Of a stretch of 64,000 nt of DNA, positions 1 through 10,331 are shown in pieces. The notes below the pieces were generated by a model. It saw only the letters and a list, made by a program, of their open reading frames with translations. It searched no databases and had not been told where the DNA came from. Source of the stretch: Bimuria novae-zelandiae CBS 107.79. Taxonomy: Eukaryota > Ascomycota > Dothideomycetes > Pleosporales > Didymosphaeriaceae. The stretch is from assembly GCA_010015655.1 (NCBI GenBank), contig ML976657.1:1489654-1553653 (forward strand). Reading direction: 5' to 3'. Both the position numbers and the translations under genes were made by a program. The first letter of the stretch is position 1. Each line of letters opens with the position of its first letter.

Positions 1-882
1 TGTTCATATACTCCAGCCAGATCCATATGCGGGTAATTCTCAACGATGCCCACAACACATTGTACAGTAAGTGCATGTACTCCCCAGTGTCGCTCTATCT
101 AAAGCTCTGCAGGTGACCGATATGGATTTGATTGCACGAACATCGACGAAATTGCCGACATGGCACGATCGCATGCTGAACTCTTAGTAGCCTGGCGGAA
201 GCTCTTACCTCCACAACTTGCCTGGAACGATGATGATCCACCGTCACACGACATCAACGTTGCCCGAATGCGAGCAAAGTACTACGGTGGTTATTACGTC
301 GTTCTGAGACCGCTCCTCTCTAAAGCTATACATCACATGAAGTTGCCGCCGTCCTTCAGCAATTCCATGACCAACGATTTCAATCGCGACATTGTGGAAC
401 TGAGCAACGAGGATCAAAAGGCTCTTCAGACTGTTGAGCAATGCGTGAAGAGCGCTATTCAGAGTACGATTGCTTTTGATCGTATTGGTGCTAGGCCAAA
501 CGAGCCATATGTGGACTACCAAAGTCAGCGGAGGACGAGACTCATCGTACCTAATATTTTTGGCACCTTGCATGCGTAAGATCGTCCTTCGTACTCATTC
601 TTGATTTCGCTAATCTATGGATACAGACAATTCGGCAACATGCTCGTGCTCACTGCCGTTTATTTCTCGGAGTTGGGCAAGTTCCTTCCTGATAAGACCT
701 GCCTCACCATGAAAACTCTCTCTGCCCTTTATCAACGAACACAAGACATTCTCGATGAACTGTCAGGAAACTCCCCAGTCTTGGCAACGGACTACGACAT
801 TTTGGATAAACTTGCACGACAGAAGAACATTCCATACGATCGCTCAAAACACGCGCCGAACCATACCCCGCACTACAAGTGA
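1..882 (+). CDS. C-terminal part of a fungal Zn2Cys6-type transcription factor (5' truncated by window)
   Basis: Three exons can be joined: <1-66, 113-575 and 627-882, giving 260 codons plus a TGA stop. Introns 67-112 (46 nt) and 576-626 (51 nt) start with GTAAG, end in CAG or ACAG and carry CTAAT/CTAAA-like branch sites; joining them keeps one open frame. The product resembles the C-terminal half of fungal Zn(II)2Cys6 transcription factors: an AKYYGGYYVVLRPLL stretch like the usual RxxYYxxxxxxxRP motif, then the customary tail ending in SPVLATDYDILDKLA. By family knowledge such proteins bind DNA in the nucleus through an N-terminal C6 cluster; that part lies upstream of the window and is not seen. 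No RIP-type stops. Target genes cannot be inferred. Confidence 0.8.
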
Positions 883-3326
883 ACTTCGAATGGACACGAC
901 TTCGGCTCCGCAACAACGCTCCGCTCCACTCACCGACGAGTAGCAGCAAGAAGGTGGAACCAAGGGTCACCGTTGCATAGCTCCCAACTTCAGCAACACA
1001 TCGCAAATTGGTTCTTTGTCGGCATTTCCTACGGCGCATTTGGACATTTGGTATTTTTACATAATCTACATTGGGTGGCAAGCGCTCGAAATTCCACCAC
1101 TGCATATTTTCACTTTTGGATCATCATCATTCACCTATAGTTGGGCGGCCATCTGTTGACTTCTCGCCGGAACACTTGTATACCCGGATCAGGTTTGGAG
1201 CTCTCTTGGGCTGCTGCGTTATCAGCCATCCCGAGAATACGTCGGGAGGATTACTCGTTCACGTTTCATGATGTTATTTTATCTCATCTCGCATTACTTG
1301 CATATATTTGGTACTTACGCGCTACGCTAGCCTTGACTGGGCTACCATGTGCTTTTCGGCCCTTCTTTGGGCTTCAGCGGGGGGGACCGTGAACGGACAG
1401 TGTCACGTCGGGGATGAAAGGAGTCGCGTTGGAGAAAGAGCAGATTATTGCTTGCCCGTAAGCGGGAAATTTTAATCGAGACCCTGAACATCGATTCCGC
1501 TGTGTGAAGCGCTAGCTGATTGCCACGAGTGGATCTTCCGAGACAGGTTCGGTATGCACGTCGTTGATAATCGTATGTTTGCCCACCGCCTATCCCTGAT
1601 TACTCACTGCGAAGTTGAGAAAAAAAAAAAAAAGAAAAAGAGTTTGTCGCACACGAAGTCGTGGTGTTGTTCTGGACTTCACCCTCATACGTTTTCGACA
1701 ATAGCATACCCTGCATGGCACGGTGTGTGTATGATTATTACTCATTAGGCCGGCCGTGCGAAATGGAAACTTTGTGCAACACGAACGCCTTCGCCGTGCG
1801 GGACCTCCGCCTGGCCCATCGACAATCCCTCTCAGCCTTGCGGTGGGTTGAGGTGGCAAGCCACGCGCTCCGCACACCTGGACTGGGATACGCGTGCTGG
1901 AGGGCGGGCGGTGCCCACGTGCCCTTTGGAGTAGTACGTATAAACCTAAACCGTAACGCAGGCTTGGATCTGGATCCATCGGCGCGGATACGCTGCAGCG
2001 CTGCCTGCGACAATGGCGTTTCTCGCTTGCACCTGGCGCGGTGGCTTGCTTGCTCCACCTCCACAACTCCTCCTGCGTCGTGTATAGCCTGTAGGTATGT
2101 TTTCTTCTTTTTTGCTGTTTAGCTAGTTACGGGGGCAGAGTACGGAACGGTGAGTGAGCGTGCTATGCGAAACGGTGAGGGATGCGAGGATGGTCTGATG
2201 ATCCAGACCACACAGCACATCACAGTGCAACCTTTGAAAGTGTTATGTTATGTTACGATATCTGTCTACCTATACTTTGCACAATCGGGGTGTAGAGTTG
2301 CGATTGGCCAGGGGAGGGGGGGTTATGATACTGGTTAGGGAAAGTGGGCTCTCTCGTACACAGATCATTGCGCGTGGGACAGTGGTAAGCGGATTGGCGA
2401 CAAGCATTTGCTTAAGGTCTGGTCTTTGCGTGTTGCAGTTGAGTGAGGTGCGGCGCGATCACTTCGATGCACGTGTGGCGTGTTGGGCTTGGACTGAAGG
2501 AGCAGGTACCCCGGGGCCGATCACGGTGTGTGCCCCTCCCGAACGTTGGGTTTTCGCAGGCGAACCAACCAGGTGCAAATGGGATTGGATTGGGCAGTGA
2601 GATCGTCGCTCAGGGACCAGAGCGCGTTTGATCGCTGTGGTGCGACATCCGCTATCTGTGGAGTGCATCCGAGACGCGTGTTGTGAGCGGAGCCGTAGGC
2701 GTGTACCGCACAATACAAAGTTTGTTATATCAGGTATGTCAGACTTAGGTCAACGTTTGTAACAGCGATGATGCTGCGAGCTGCGCGCTTCCCTGGATGC
2801 CTTTGTTCACCCTGTTGAACTGCTGGATCAGAGCGTGCTGGTTGTGGAGTGCTCCGTGCTGTATTGAATCGGCGACGAATCATATTTCGCCGGTGGGAGC
2901 TCCGACGTCAAACTCTGTCTGTTTCTCGCGCGCAGCGTATCGGAGGTTACCTCTGACGAGGGGATCGCGTGGGGTTGTAAAATAAACTTTGGTGTTGGGG
3001 TCTGAAAAGGAAACGCGTAGATTTCGGCATTGTATGCATGGTACAGCAGAACGAGATGGTGACATAGCGATGGAGGGCGCATTCAAAGACGATCATGGGA
3101 CCTGCGGGTCCTCACGCTAGGGATATTTTTTCCTCAGTCGTTCAGGAGATGTTGCAAGTTGGTATCACGTAACGTGTACTTGCGTCGATGTGATTGCGAT
3201 GGTGACAAATGCGGAGATGAATTGATGAATAGGACTGTTCGACAAGCACGTGGTAGATTGTGCATACCCTTGCTTAGCACTCGCAGCTGTCGCTGAGCCG
3301 TGCATCGGTAATGATTGATGCGAGAT
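883..3326. other. Intergenic region, no supported gene
   Basis: Normal base composition without RIP bias. Open frames here are short, overlap on both strands and show no recognisable domain. A 14-nt A-rich run lies near 1620-1640. I see no gene, RNA or repeat I can defend. Confidence 0.5.
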
Positions 3327-3334
3327 CATAACAT

Positions 3335-3853
3335 TAGGGATACCGCGTACCGTTACCGATTACGGTATTACGGTAATGCGTTACGGTAATTACGGTACAG
3401 AAATCGATGGCTCGTAATGCAAAGGCGGGTAATTGCTGCCGGGAAAATGACTTCGACGGGAGTAGCTAAACGTAACTAGAGCGAGCATAGATTTCTCTAT
3501 AATAAAGTACGCAATCGTCTCGTCAATGCCAAGATTAAAAAGCTAGTGTTTTGTTATTATAACCTGCGCATTCGCAACTTCATTACGGCTAAGGATGCCT
3601 AGTTTTTCGACCTGTTAACGCCGACGAGCATGAAGATGATGGCTAATTGCTTGATTACCCGGCTAAACAAGTACATGAAGAGCGTCCCAAAGATCTAGAA
3701 GATACCTAGTATACATAGATTCAATTGCATCTGGTTCTATATGTGATAATTAGACCGAGAAAGGCACCGATTGGCTCAATTCACCGTGCCAAGATTGTAC
3801 CAAAATACCAGTAATTACCGTAATTACGACATTACGGTAATCCAACACCCCTA
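3335..3853 (+). mobile_element. hAT-1: internally deleted, RIP-mutated hAT DNA transposon
   Basis: The element begins TAGGGAT and ends ACCCCTA. It is flanked on both sides by the same 8-bp target duplication CATAACAT (3327-3334 and 3854-3861), and an 8-bp duplication is diagnostic of the hAT superfamily. The subterminal regions (about 3345-3400 and 3800-3843) carry mirrored arrays of TTACGGTAATTACGG-like motifs. Inside (about 3540-3705, plus strand) is a broken reading frame that includes YNLRIRNF and FFDLLTP, loosely like the N-terminal half of fungal hAT transposases; this identification is tentative. At 519 bp it is far shorter than an autonomous hAT, so it is a deletion derivative. Confidence 0.75.
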
Positions 3854-3861
3854 CATAACAT

Positions 3862-4922
3862 GCCTTGACCACTTTACTTGACACCTGGCGGTCAGTTCGA
3901 GAATCGAGAGCCACTCGGTACTGATAATGAATCGTCACCTCATTCCAGTAAATGATGTTCGCAGGCGAATGCATGTTGGACATGCATGCTGGGGCTTGGG
4001 TCAGCGTCCTTTTACCCATCTTGCGCAATTGCTCGGCCCATAAATCACACCTCCAAGATGCACGATCCATCCTCAGCGTATAGATACAAGAAATAGTTGG
4101 CGACCCCTGCCCATGTCATCGAACAGGGCCGTTACCGGATTTCTCGTACGCCTCACTTCTCTTATTGTAGCCTGTAGGGCTTACTTCTAGCTTGCAGGAT
4201 TCAATTTCACCGAATCGCGTCCACGAAACGGTCGGCGATAGCAAGGAATGTTGCAATTTTGCGCGCCGATACGTGTCCTGTGCACTGCGTATGAGTTGCA
4301 TTTCTCCCGCAGCAGCGTTGGGGCACAACGAGGGGGACGTCGGTATGCATGTAACACTACGACTCCTCAGTGCAGGCCCCACCGCAACGCTTCTCCAACC
4401 GTTCCTTCCCTCGCTGACCAGAGACGTTCGGCTACAGGCGGATCCCTCGTTGGAGATCGGGGTAGATGTCGCCGAGATACTTGTAGCGTGTCGAACGCCA
4501 GAGGCTGGCCCTTGCACTCAATGCCTGAGAAACTTCCACCATATTGTAGACTGCGATACTCTGCTCTCAAAGTCTTCATTTCATCCCAGGCAGAATCTGA
4601 CAACCAGTGTCTCTGTCTCCCACATTTGCTGTAGGCCTCGAATGCGGCGAGGTAGGTAGACGAGAACAACTATGCCGCATAGCTTACGGTTCGCCCGCTG
4701 CACTGCGTATGAATCCCAGACCGCCCACAGCACTCACCTAACCAACCACCACACGAAGGCATGATCATAGGTGAAGTTATTGCTTTTGGAGGCGAAGCGC
4801 CAGCGATTTGAGTGAAGAACGACAGCGTCCTGAACAAGAGCTTGCGTACGAGACTCAGAGTTGAGTCTGCTGCGGCCTCTCTGTGCCGCCACTGGCCTCG
4901 CCGAAATTGAAAGAGTCAGCCG
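3862..4922. other. Intergenic region, no supported gene
   Basis: Non-RIP composition. Frames of 100-155 codons overlap on both strands at 4116-4670 without recognisable domains or splice-supported extension. Nothing else seen. Confidence 0.5.
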
Positions 4923-4924
4923 TA

Positions 4925-5352
4925 AGCTCGGCCATATACTTTTCGGCCACGTATACTTCTCGGCCACCCTAACGAAGAGAGCCAAACTATTTTGAATCGC
5001 GATTTTTCAACGACAACAATTATATTTGCTACTTAGTACACATAGACTTAAGAGTAAGCGCTACTGCTGCTGCTACTGCTTTTTAAGCTTCTTTCTCTAG
5101 CGAAGTGCTTTTCTATTAAGCCTATAGAGTAGCTACGCGATTAATCGTAGCCTTAATACTCTTAATATTACTAAAGCGTTTATTTAAATTAACTTAAACT
5201 TACTTTCTTATGCAGGTAACCCTAGTACTATTTAATTAATATTTAAGTTATTAATTTTTAGCCTTAAGCTAAGTTACCCTAGTGTTAGCTTTTATAATAG
5301 CATTACTTATTTTACTAAGCACTAAGCAGGTGCTTCGTAAGAGAAATTCTAA
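4925..5352 (-). mobile_element. Pogo-R: 3' end of a RIP-mutated pogo/Fot1 element, truncated by Pogo-1
   Basis: The left terminal repeat begins after TA (4923-4924) with AGCTCGGCC and contains three spaced copies of TCGGCCA, spaced 15 and 17 bp. The minus strand of about 4985-5350 encodes the RIP-damaged C-terminus of a pogo transposase. It matches, block by block, the C-terminus of Pogo-9 in this window (RSTCLVLSK versus RTTRLLLQK, QVQVNLNKRF versus RVRVDLN-RF, AAVALTLKSMC versus AAALKSMC). The element is cut by Pogo-1, inserted at TA 5353-5354; its other half is not found, so it was deleted or lies outside the window. Confidence 0.75.
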
Positions 5353-5354
5353 TA

Positions 5355-7181
5355 ACGTGTTCCACCAGCAAGCTGGCCACCCCACCAAGCTGGCCACCCC
5401 ACCAAGACGCGTCCATCACATCAACTTTCTATCGCGATAATGCCGCAACCACGTCCTTTACAGTCTTCAAAAGAAGGCAGGATTAATCTAGCTATTGCCT
5501 CGTATAGATCTAATCCTTGTCTATCTCTCCGCCGCCTTGCTACGTCTTTTGACGTCCCACGATCGAAGCTACAGACGCGCCTACACAACGTCATGCCAAA
5601 ACACGAGACGAGACCACCAAATCGAAAGCTACACCCTACAAAGGAGCAGGCCCTAGTAGAGTGGATCCTAGACCTTAACCGACGTGGATTTCCACCTTAT
5701 ATTATCGACGTACGTAGGATGGCCGACTATCTACTTGCTGCGCGCGGCCAGATCCCTACCCCACAGCCTGTAGGCAAGAACTGGGTATCGCGCTTCATCA
5801 AGGCTCAGCCAGACCTACAGACCAAGTGGTCTAGAAGCTTCCATAGCCAGCGCGCGCTCTGCGAGGATCCTGTCAAGATCTCTGCCTGGTACAAGCTTGT
5901 AGAGGAGACGCGACAGACATACGGCATACTTAATACAGATATCTACAATTTTGATGAGAAAGGCTTCATGATAGGGGTCGCCTCTACGTCTAGAGTAGTG
6001 ACTAGCTCAGATACTATAGGGAGGGCTGTGCATCTAGAGCCTGGCAATCAAGACTACGTTACGACGATTGAAGCCGTCTGCGCAGCTAGGTGGTCTATAC
6101 CACCCTTTATTATCCTACCTAGCAAGCTCCACCAGGCCAGCTGGTATACTAACCTACCTGCTGGCTGGGTACTGGCTGTCAGCGACAATGGCTGGACGAC
6201 AGATAACCTAGGGCTCGCCTGGCTAGAGCACTTCAATCGGCATACAGAGTCTCGTATAGTAGGCACCTGGCGGCTGCTCATCGTAGACAGTCATAGTAGC
6301 CACGCTACCCCTGAGTTCGATCAGTACTGCAAGACACACAGGATTATCAGTCTCTGTATGCCTGCCCACACGAGCCACCTCTTACAACCTCTAGATATCA
6401 GCTATTTCTCACCTGTTAAGACAGCGTACGGACATGAGGTGACTGAGCTAGCCAGACAAGGTGTCTATCATGTAGACAAGGAAGAGTTCCTGTCAATCTA
6501 CCCACGTATACGTAGGGCTGTCTTCACAGAGCAGAACATCAAGGCTGGCTTTCGAGCGACAGGGCTGGTGCCTCCCTGTCCAGATCGGGTCCTCTCATGC
6601 CTGACTGTAGTCAGGACACCGTCACCACCACAGACCGTTGCTGAGACAGCATGGACAGCTGAGACGCCTCACACTACTACTCAGGTTAAGCAGCAGGCTA
6701 GGCTTATACGTAATCGTCTGCAGCGATAGTCTCAGAGCCCTACAAGCCAAGCTATCGCGCAGCTTGTCAAAGGCTGTCAGCTTGCAATAAACTCAGCAAC
6801 GATCTTAGCAGAGGAAAATAGAAGGCTACAAGCAGCTAACTATTGCCGTAGACAAAGGCAGGACAGGTGCAGATAGTATATTGCCTCTGGAGGAGCTCTA
6901 CAGGCTGAGGAAGGTCAAAGGCTAGCTGCAGAGGCTGAAAGGGTGGTTCAGCAGGTAGAACAGGAGGACCGTGCAGGACGATCACGAGCACCACCTACAT
7001 GCAGTAACTGCCACGAGCAAGGCCACAGAAGGACTCAGTATACCCAGAGACCGTAGCTATCATATTAATCTATTTATATTAAATTTAACTATTGCGTTGT
7101 TAAGCTATCGTGCAGAAAGCCGCGTTAGTTTTGGTGAGGTGGCCAGCTTGGTGGGGTGGCCAGCTTGCTGGTGGAACACGT
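5355..7181 (+). mobile_element. Pogo-1: nearly intact Tc1/mariner pogo (Fot1) element
   Basis: Terminal inverted repeats of about 52 bp (5355-5406 and 7130-7181) begin ACGTGTTCCACCAG and differ by one or two bases. Each contains two tandem copies of a 17-bp unit with core AAGCTGGCCACCCC. A TA target duplication flanks the 1,827-bp element (5353-5354 and 7182-7183). The right TA also serves as the left TA of Pogo-2. The element has far fewer RIP changes than its neighbours, so it is either a late arrival or escaped RIP. Confidence 0.93.
5440..7056 (+). pseudogene. Pogo-1 transposase, DDE superfamily, with two RIP-type stops near the C-terminus
   Basis: An ATG at 5440 opens 429 codons to a TAG at 6727-6729. 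The same frame continues through one more TAG (around 6877) to a natural-looking TAG at 7054-7056, for 538 codons in all. Both internal stops fit CAG-to-TAG changes. Domains in order: an N-terminal psq-like HTH (about 10-50), a CENP-B-type HTH (about 60-125), and a DDE core with D172 (YNFDEKGF), D283 (LLIVDSHSSH) and D319 (LLQPLDIS), which is DD35D spacing. The C-terminus is a basic/coiled region plus a zinc-knuckle-like CSNCHEQGHRRTQY whose last Cys is Tyr, as expected from TGT-to-TAT. The protein would cut and paste the element at TA. The catalytic core is intact up to the first stop, so a truncated active transposase is possible. Confidence 0.9.
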
Positions 7182-7183
7182 TA

Positions 7184-7599
7184 ACGTGTTCCACCAGTCA
7201 TCCGGCATCCCTAGTCACCCGGCAGCCCCACCAAGATTCCGCAACACGTCCTATACAACTAGCCATGCCACAACGCTAGCAGCCTGTACAGCCCTCGTAA
7301 GAGGGTAGACTTGCTCTATCAATGCACGCGATTCAGATAAGATAGCTTACTAGTACTAAGCATGCAGCTCGTCTGTACGGCGTCCCTTACTCCACCCTCT
7401 AAGACCGCCTCCGCGGTGTCCGTCCTTAGCGCGTCGCCAACGCCTAGAAACGAAAGCTACACCCTATAGAGGAACAGGCTCTAGTAGACTAGATCCTAGA
7501 CCTTAACTAACACGGTTTATTACCTTATATTATTAACGTATATTAGATAGCTAACTATTTACTTACTACGCGTAGCTAGCTTCCTGCCCTATAGCTTAT
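7184..7599 (+). mobile_element. Pogo-2, 5' part, interrupted by Copia-1
   Basis: The TIR starts ACGTGTTCCACCAG and carries two diverged copies of a 17-bp unit (core GTCAYCCGGCA). From 7255 the sequence encodes a RIP-damaged pogo transposase N-terminus starting MPQR; about 7452-7598 matches the CENP-B HTH region of Pogo-1 (KLHP, EQALV, ILDLN, PYII). Reading stops at 7599, where Copia-1 is inserted with target duplication CTTAT (7595-7599 and 32558-32562). The frame resumes at 32563. Confidence 0.85.
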
Positions 7600-7774
7600 T
7601 GTCTGATTACATGGTCCCTTGCATGAGATACATTCCTTCCTTACAGAGATACATTCCACAATAAAGCAAGGGATGTCTTTATAGTTATATAGATGCTACC
7701 TCCTATAGTAGGAGAACCTAAAGATTAATTATTAATTATTTTTTATTTTATAAAAACTACCCTTTAATTTAATA
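7600..7774 (+). repeat. Copia-1 5' LTR
   Basis: Begins TGTCTG; its end TTTAATA corresponds to CTAACA of the other copy after RIP. It aligns over its whole length with 32382-32557. Confidence 0.88.
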
Positions 7775-8673
7775 ATTAAGAGTTTTACTACCTTAACTAA
7801 TTATAATAGCCCTATTAACCCTTAGGAATCCTATAGTAATTCTAACTAACTCTATAAATTATACACTATAGCTTAAATAGCTTAAAATAAGATGCTAATT
7901 CTTAAAATTCTAGAGTATTATTAACCTAGCACTAATAAATAAACTAAAGTAAAAACCTACGATACTAGTGCCCCTGTTAATAGGTAACTACTAGCTAAAC
8001 GCTGTCTATACAAATGCGAACCTAAATAACGTACTAATATTACTATCTTATCTATTACTAGCAGGTGCAAAAGCATATAAGAATAATAGCAACTATTATA
8101 AAAGATAGCTCGAGATCTACAAGATTATAGATCGAGCCTATTAAGAAGAAAAGGTAGATCTTAATAAAGTAGTTACCTTTCTCTAATTAATAATCTCTGC
8201 GTATCTATAGAATAACTACTACATTCCTAGAGAAACGATAAAGTAATAAATTAATAACTTTATAATTATAGTTAGGGTTAACTATTAAAATAAATATTAA
8301 CGAGCAAGGGCAAGATACTAAAACGCTCTTAAACTAATATAAATAGCTAGATTATAGGCTATATAGCTATCTAAGTATAATTATATAGCTGTAGAAGCAA
8401 AGACCAATCAAGTCCTAGAGCTTTAAAGGCTAGACTTAGTTAAAGAAGACTTTATAAAGGTAGTTATCTATATTATACCTATATAGGTAATAACCTTTAA
8501 GTAATATAGAAGTAAGGATATAGCTGTCTCGTAGAAGTATATAATAAAACTATTCTAAGACTATATAATCCTACAGCACCTAATTAAGGGCAAATAAAAG
8601 GGCGCTTTTACTACTATAGGTTTATCTCTTACTAATAGTAGTAAATCTACCTAGTCTATAGACAGGGACGCCT
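7775..8673 (+). pseudogene. Copia-1 gag, 5' portion (RIP-degraded)
   Basis: AT-rich sequence between the 5' LTR and the Gypsy-1 insertion. By position it is the leader and start of gag. It has stops in every frame, nearly all TAG/TAA at former Gln/Trp codons. No domain is readable in this part. The frame continues after Gypsy-1 at 26103. Confidence 0.6.
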
Positions 8674-9104
8674 TGTTAGGATCCGTTGAAACCTCAACCT
8701 GACGCGGGGCGGGGCAAGGACACTTATCCGTACGACTGGCTAAGATTCCTAACTTAGCTACGAATCACGTGACTTAGTCACGTGTCCCAGAAATATCGGG
8801 CGTCCCAGAAGTATCTTGGCACATGGGACTTTGGGACTCTTGGGACTTATGGGATCCATGGGACTAGTCATGTATATAAGAACGTGATGGGGATCTTTTA
8901 TTATCGTGTTTAACCTGTTTATTAATCTATCGTTTAAATCTAAGAAGTAACCTTATTAATTTAATTATGTTATATATACCTTTAATACTAACGCCCTAGT
9001 AACAAGCGTAAGCTATTACTATACTTTTTACTTATATTATTAACACTCTTACCTAAGAACTAACCCTAGCCCTTTAGGACTAGCTACCCCTTTAGAATTT
9101 AATA
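8674..9104 (+). repeat. Gypsy-1 5' LTR
   Basis: 431 bp, same length as the 3' copy. It contains a perfect 19-bp palindrome (8766-8784, two CACGTG boxes), a run of TGGGAC-type repeats at about 8822-8866, and a TATATAAG box near 8874. The last 200 bp are more RIP-mutated than in the 3' LTR. Confidence 0.92.
8766..8784. promoter_or_regulatory. Perfect palindrome with two CACGTG boxes in Gypsy-1 LTR
   Basis: The arms CACGTGACT and AGTCACGTG flank a single T. It contains two E-box/G-box hexamers and a TGACTTAGTCA core. It lies about 90-100 bp upstream of a TATA-like box, where an LTR promoter's upstream site would be. The 3' LTR has the same site with one arm altered to CACGCG. A promoter role is inferred. 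Confidence 0.45.
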
Positions 9105-9508
9105 TTTTAAACACCCTTAACATAAGCATTAACGATACCTTTTTTACTAATATAATAAATACATAAATAGATACTCTTAATAGAATAGGTATTACTATAG
9201 CTAAGGAAGGAACGAAGAGCTTCTATAAAAAGCCTAACTTTTTTTATAGTAAACGTAATTACACGGAACTATAGATCTTGTAACTTAACCTATACTTTTA
9301 TAGAATAAAGAAAGAATAAGAAGATATAAATAAGACTATATTTACTTCTACCTATATAAAGGGAGATGCTTTTAAGTGGATTTATCCTTACGTTAATTAA
9401 TACCTAGCTAGAGCTAATATAGAAAGCGACGCTATAAATAAGATTATAAAAAATTATAATACTTTCTATACTAAAGTTAAGTAATATTTTAGAATTACTA
9501 ACTAAAAA
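9105..9508 (+). pseudogene. Gypsy-1 gag, N-terminal part (RIP-degraded)
   Basis: Plus-strand frame between the 5' LTR and Copia-2. It contains GDAFKWIYPYV near 9365-9400, corresponding to the fungal gypsy gag motif of the type LxGxAxxWxxP. Cut at 9509 by Copia-2 and resumed at 20110. Confidence 0.7.
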
Positions 9509-9672
9509 TGTAACGGTATTTAGATTGTTTATTATTGCCTATGTTAGGTTACTACTGCCTACACTCATTTACTGCTGCCTAGCCTGCCTAGCAGTATATA
9601 TCTTAGCTACTACACACATACAATTAAATCAGTGTTTTTTCCGACTTTCGCTTTGCAGCAACAATCGCTATA
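9509..9672 (+). repeat. Copia-2 5' LTR
   Basis: Starts TGTAACGG, ends CGCTATA (original CGCTACA). Nearly all differences from 19941-20104 are transitions of the RIP type. Confidence 0.9.
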
Positions 9673-9796
9673 GTTATAAGCCCGGATTGCGACAGGATCT
9701 CACTCACCTGACTTATTACCTACTCACACATAGAGTAGAGAGACCTGACCTACTAGCCTACTTATATATAGAGTAGAGCAACCTGCGAGCACGATA

Positions 9797-10089
9797 ACTA
9801 CTAAAGCAGATCTAGTAATTATAAGGGTAATAATTATACTTAGCTAATTAAAAGATTAGTATAAATAACTATTTATCCGTAAGGATATAGCGCAAAAGAA
9901 TTAACTCTAAAAGTATATTAACTTAGATATTATAATAGACTAGCTACCTTAGCTAGAGGAGCTAATAAAACTTTAGCTAAGTAATTATAACTAGTAAGCT
10001 ACATTATATACTAGCTTAAATACTAAGTAGTAAGCTAACTATTGTTAGGCGTATAAGCGATAGGAGAAGAAGGATCTAAAATATAAGCA
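9797..10089 (+). pseudogene. Copia-2 gag, N-terminal part (RIP-degraded)
   Basis: Begins near an ATA that may be a RIP-changed ATG. It reads as a gag-like helical protein with stops at Gln/Trp positions until Copia-3 interrupts it at 10090; it resumes at 15913. Confidence 0.6.
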
Positions 10090-10331
10090 TGTTGATACGG
10101 CAATAGGCTGTTGGATCAAGACTTCGTTGCAACGATGTGGTGTTGATTTGATTCTTGATTGCAGATCTATTGTGGTGGGCTGTTATGAGAAGTATTTATC
10201 GAGCGTGGTTTGTCCCTTGCTAGCCTAATTAGGACTAGCGCAATAAACTACAGGCAAACTACGCAATAAACCGTAGGTAAACTATATAGTGGTAAAAGCC
10301 GTAGCAGTGTTGCGCAGGTTTGAAGCCAACA
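10090..10331 (-). repeat. Copia-3 3' LTR (left in window)
   Basis: 242 bp. It matches 15666-15907 over its full length, with about a tenth of positions differing, mostly C/T or G/A. Confidence 0.92.

Noticed and set aside
1590..2066. 158-codon minus-strand open frame near the transcription-factor gene
   Set aside because: Arg/Pro-rich shadow-like sequence ending in a poly-Phe run from an A-tract, overlapped by plus-strand frames, with no domain or splice support.
4192..4659. 155-codon plus-strand open frame
   Set aside because: Overlaps three other frames of similar length on both strands; no recognisable motif.
5355..5406. Short direct repeats that could suggest a CRISPR-like array
   Set aside because: Only two units, mirrored at the other end of the element and bounded by TA: transposon TIR architecture in a eukaryote.
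5440..6729. Host CENP-B/jerky-like domesticated gene
   Set aside because: Flanking TIRs and TA duplications show it is a transposon-borne transposase.
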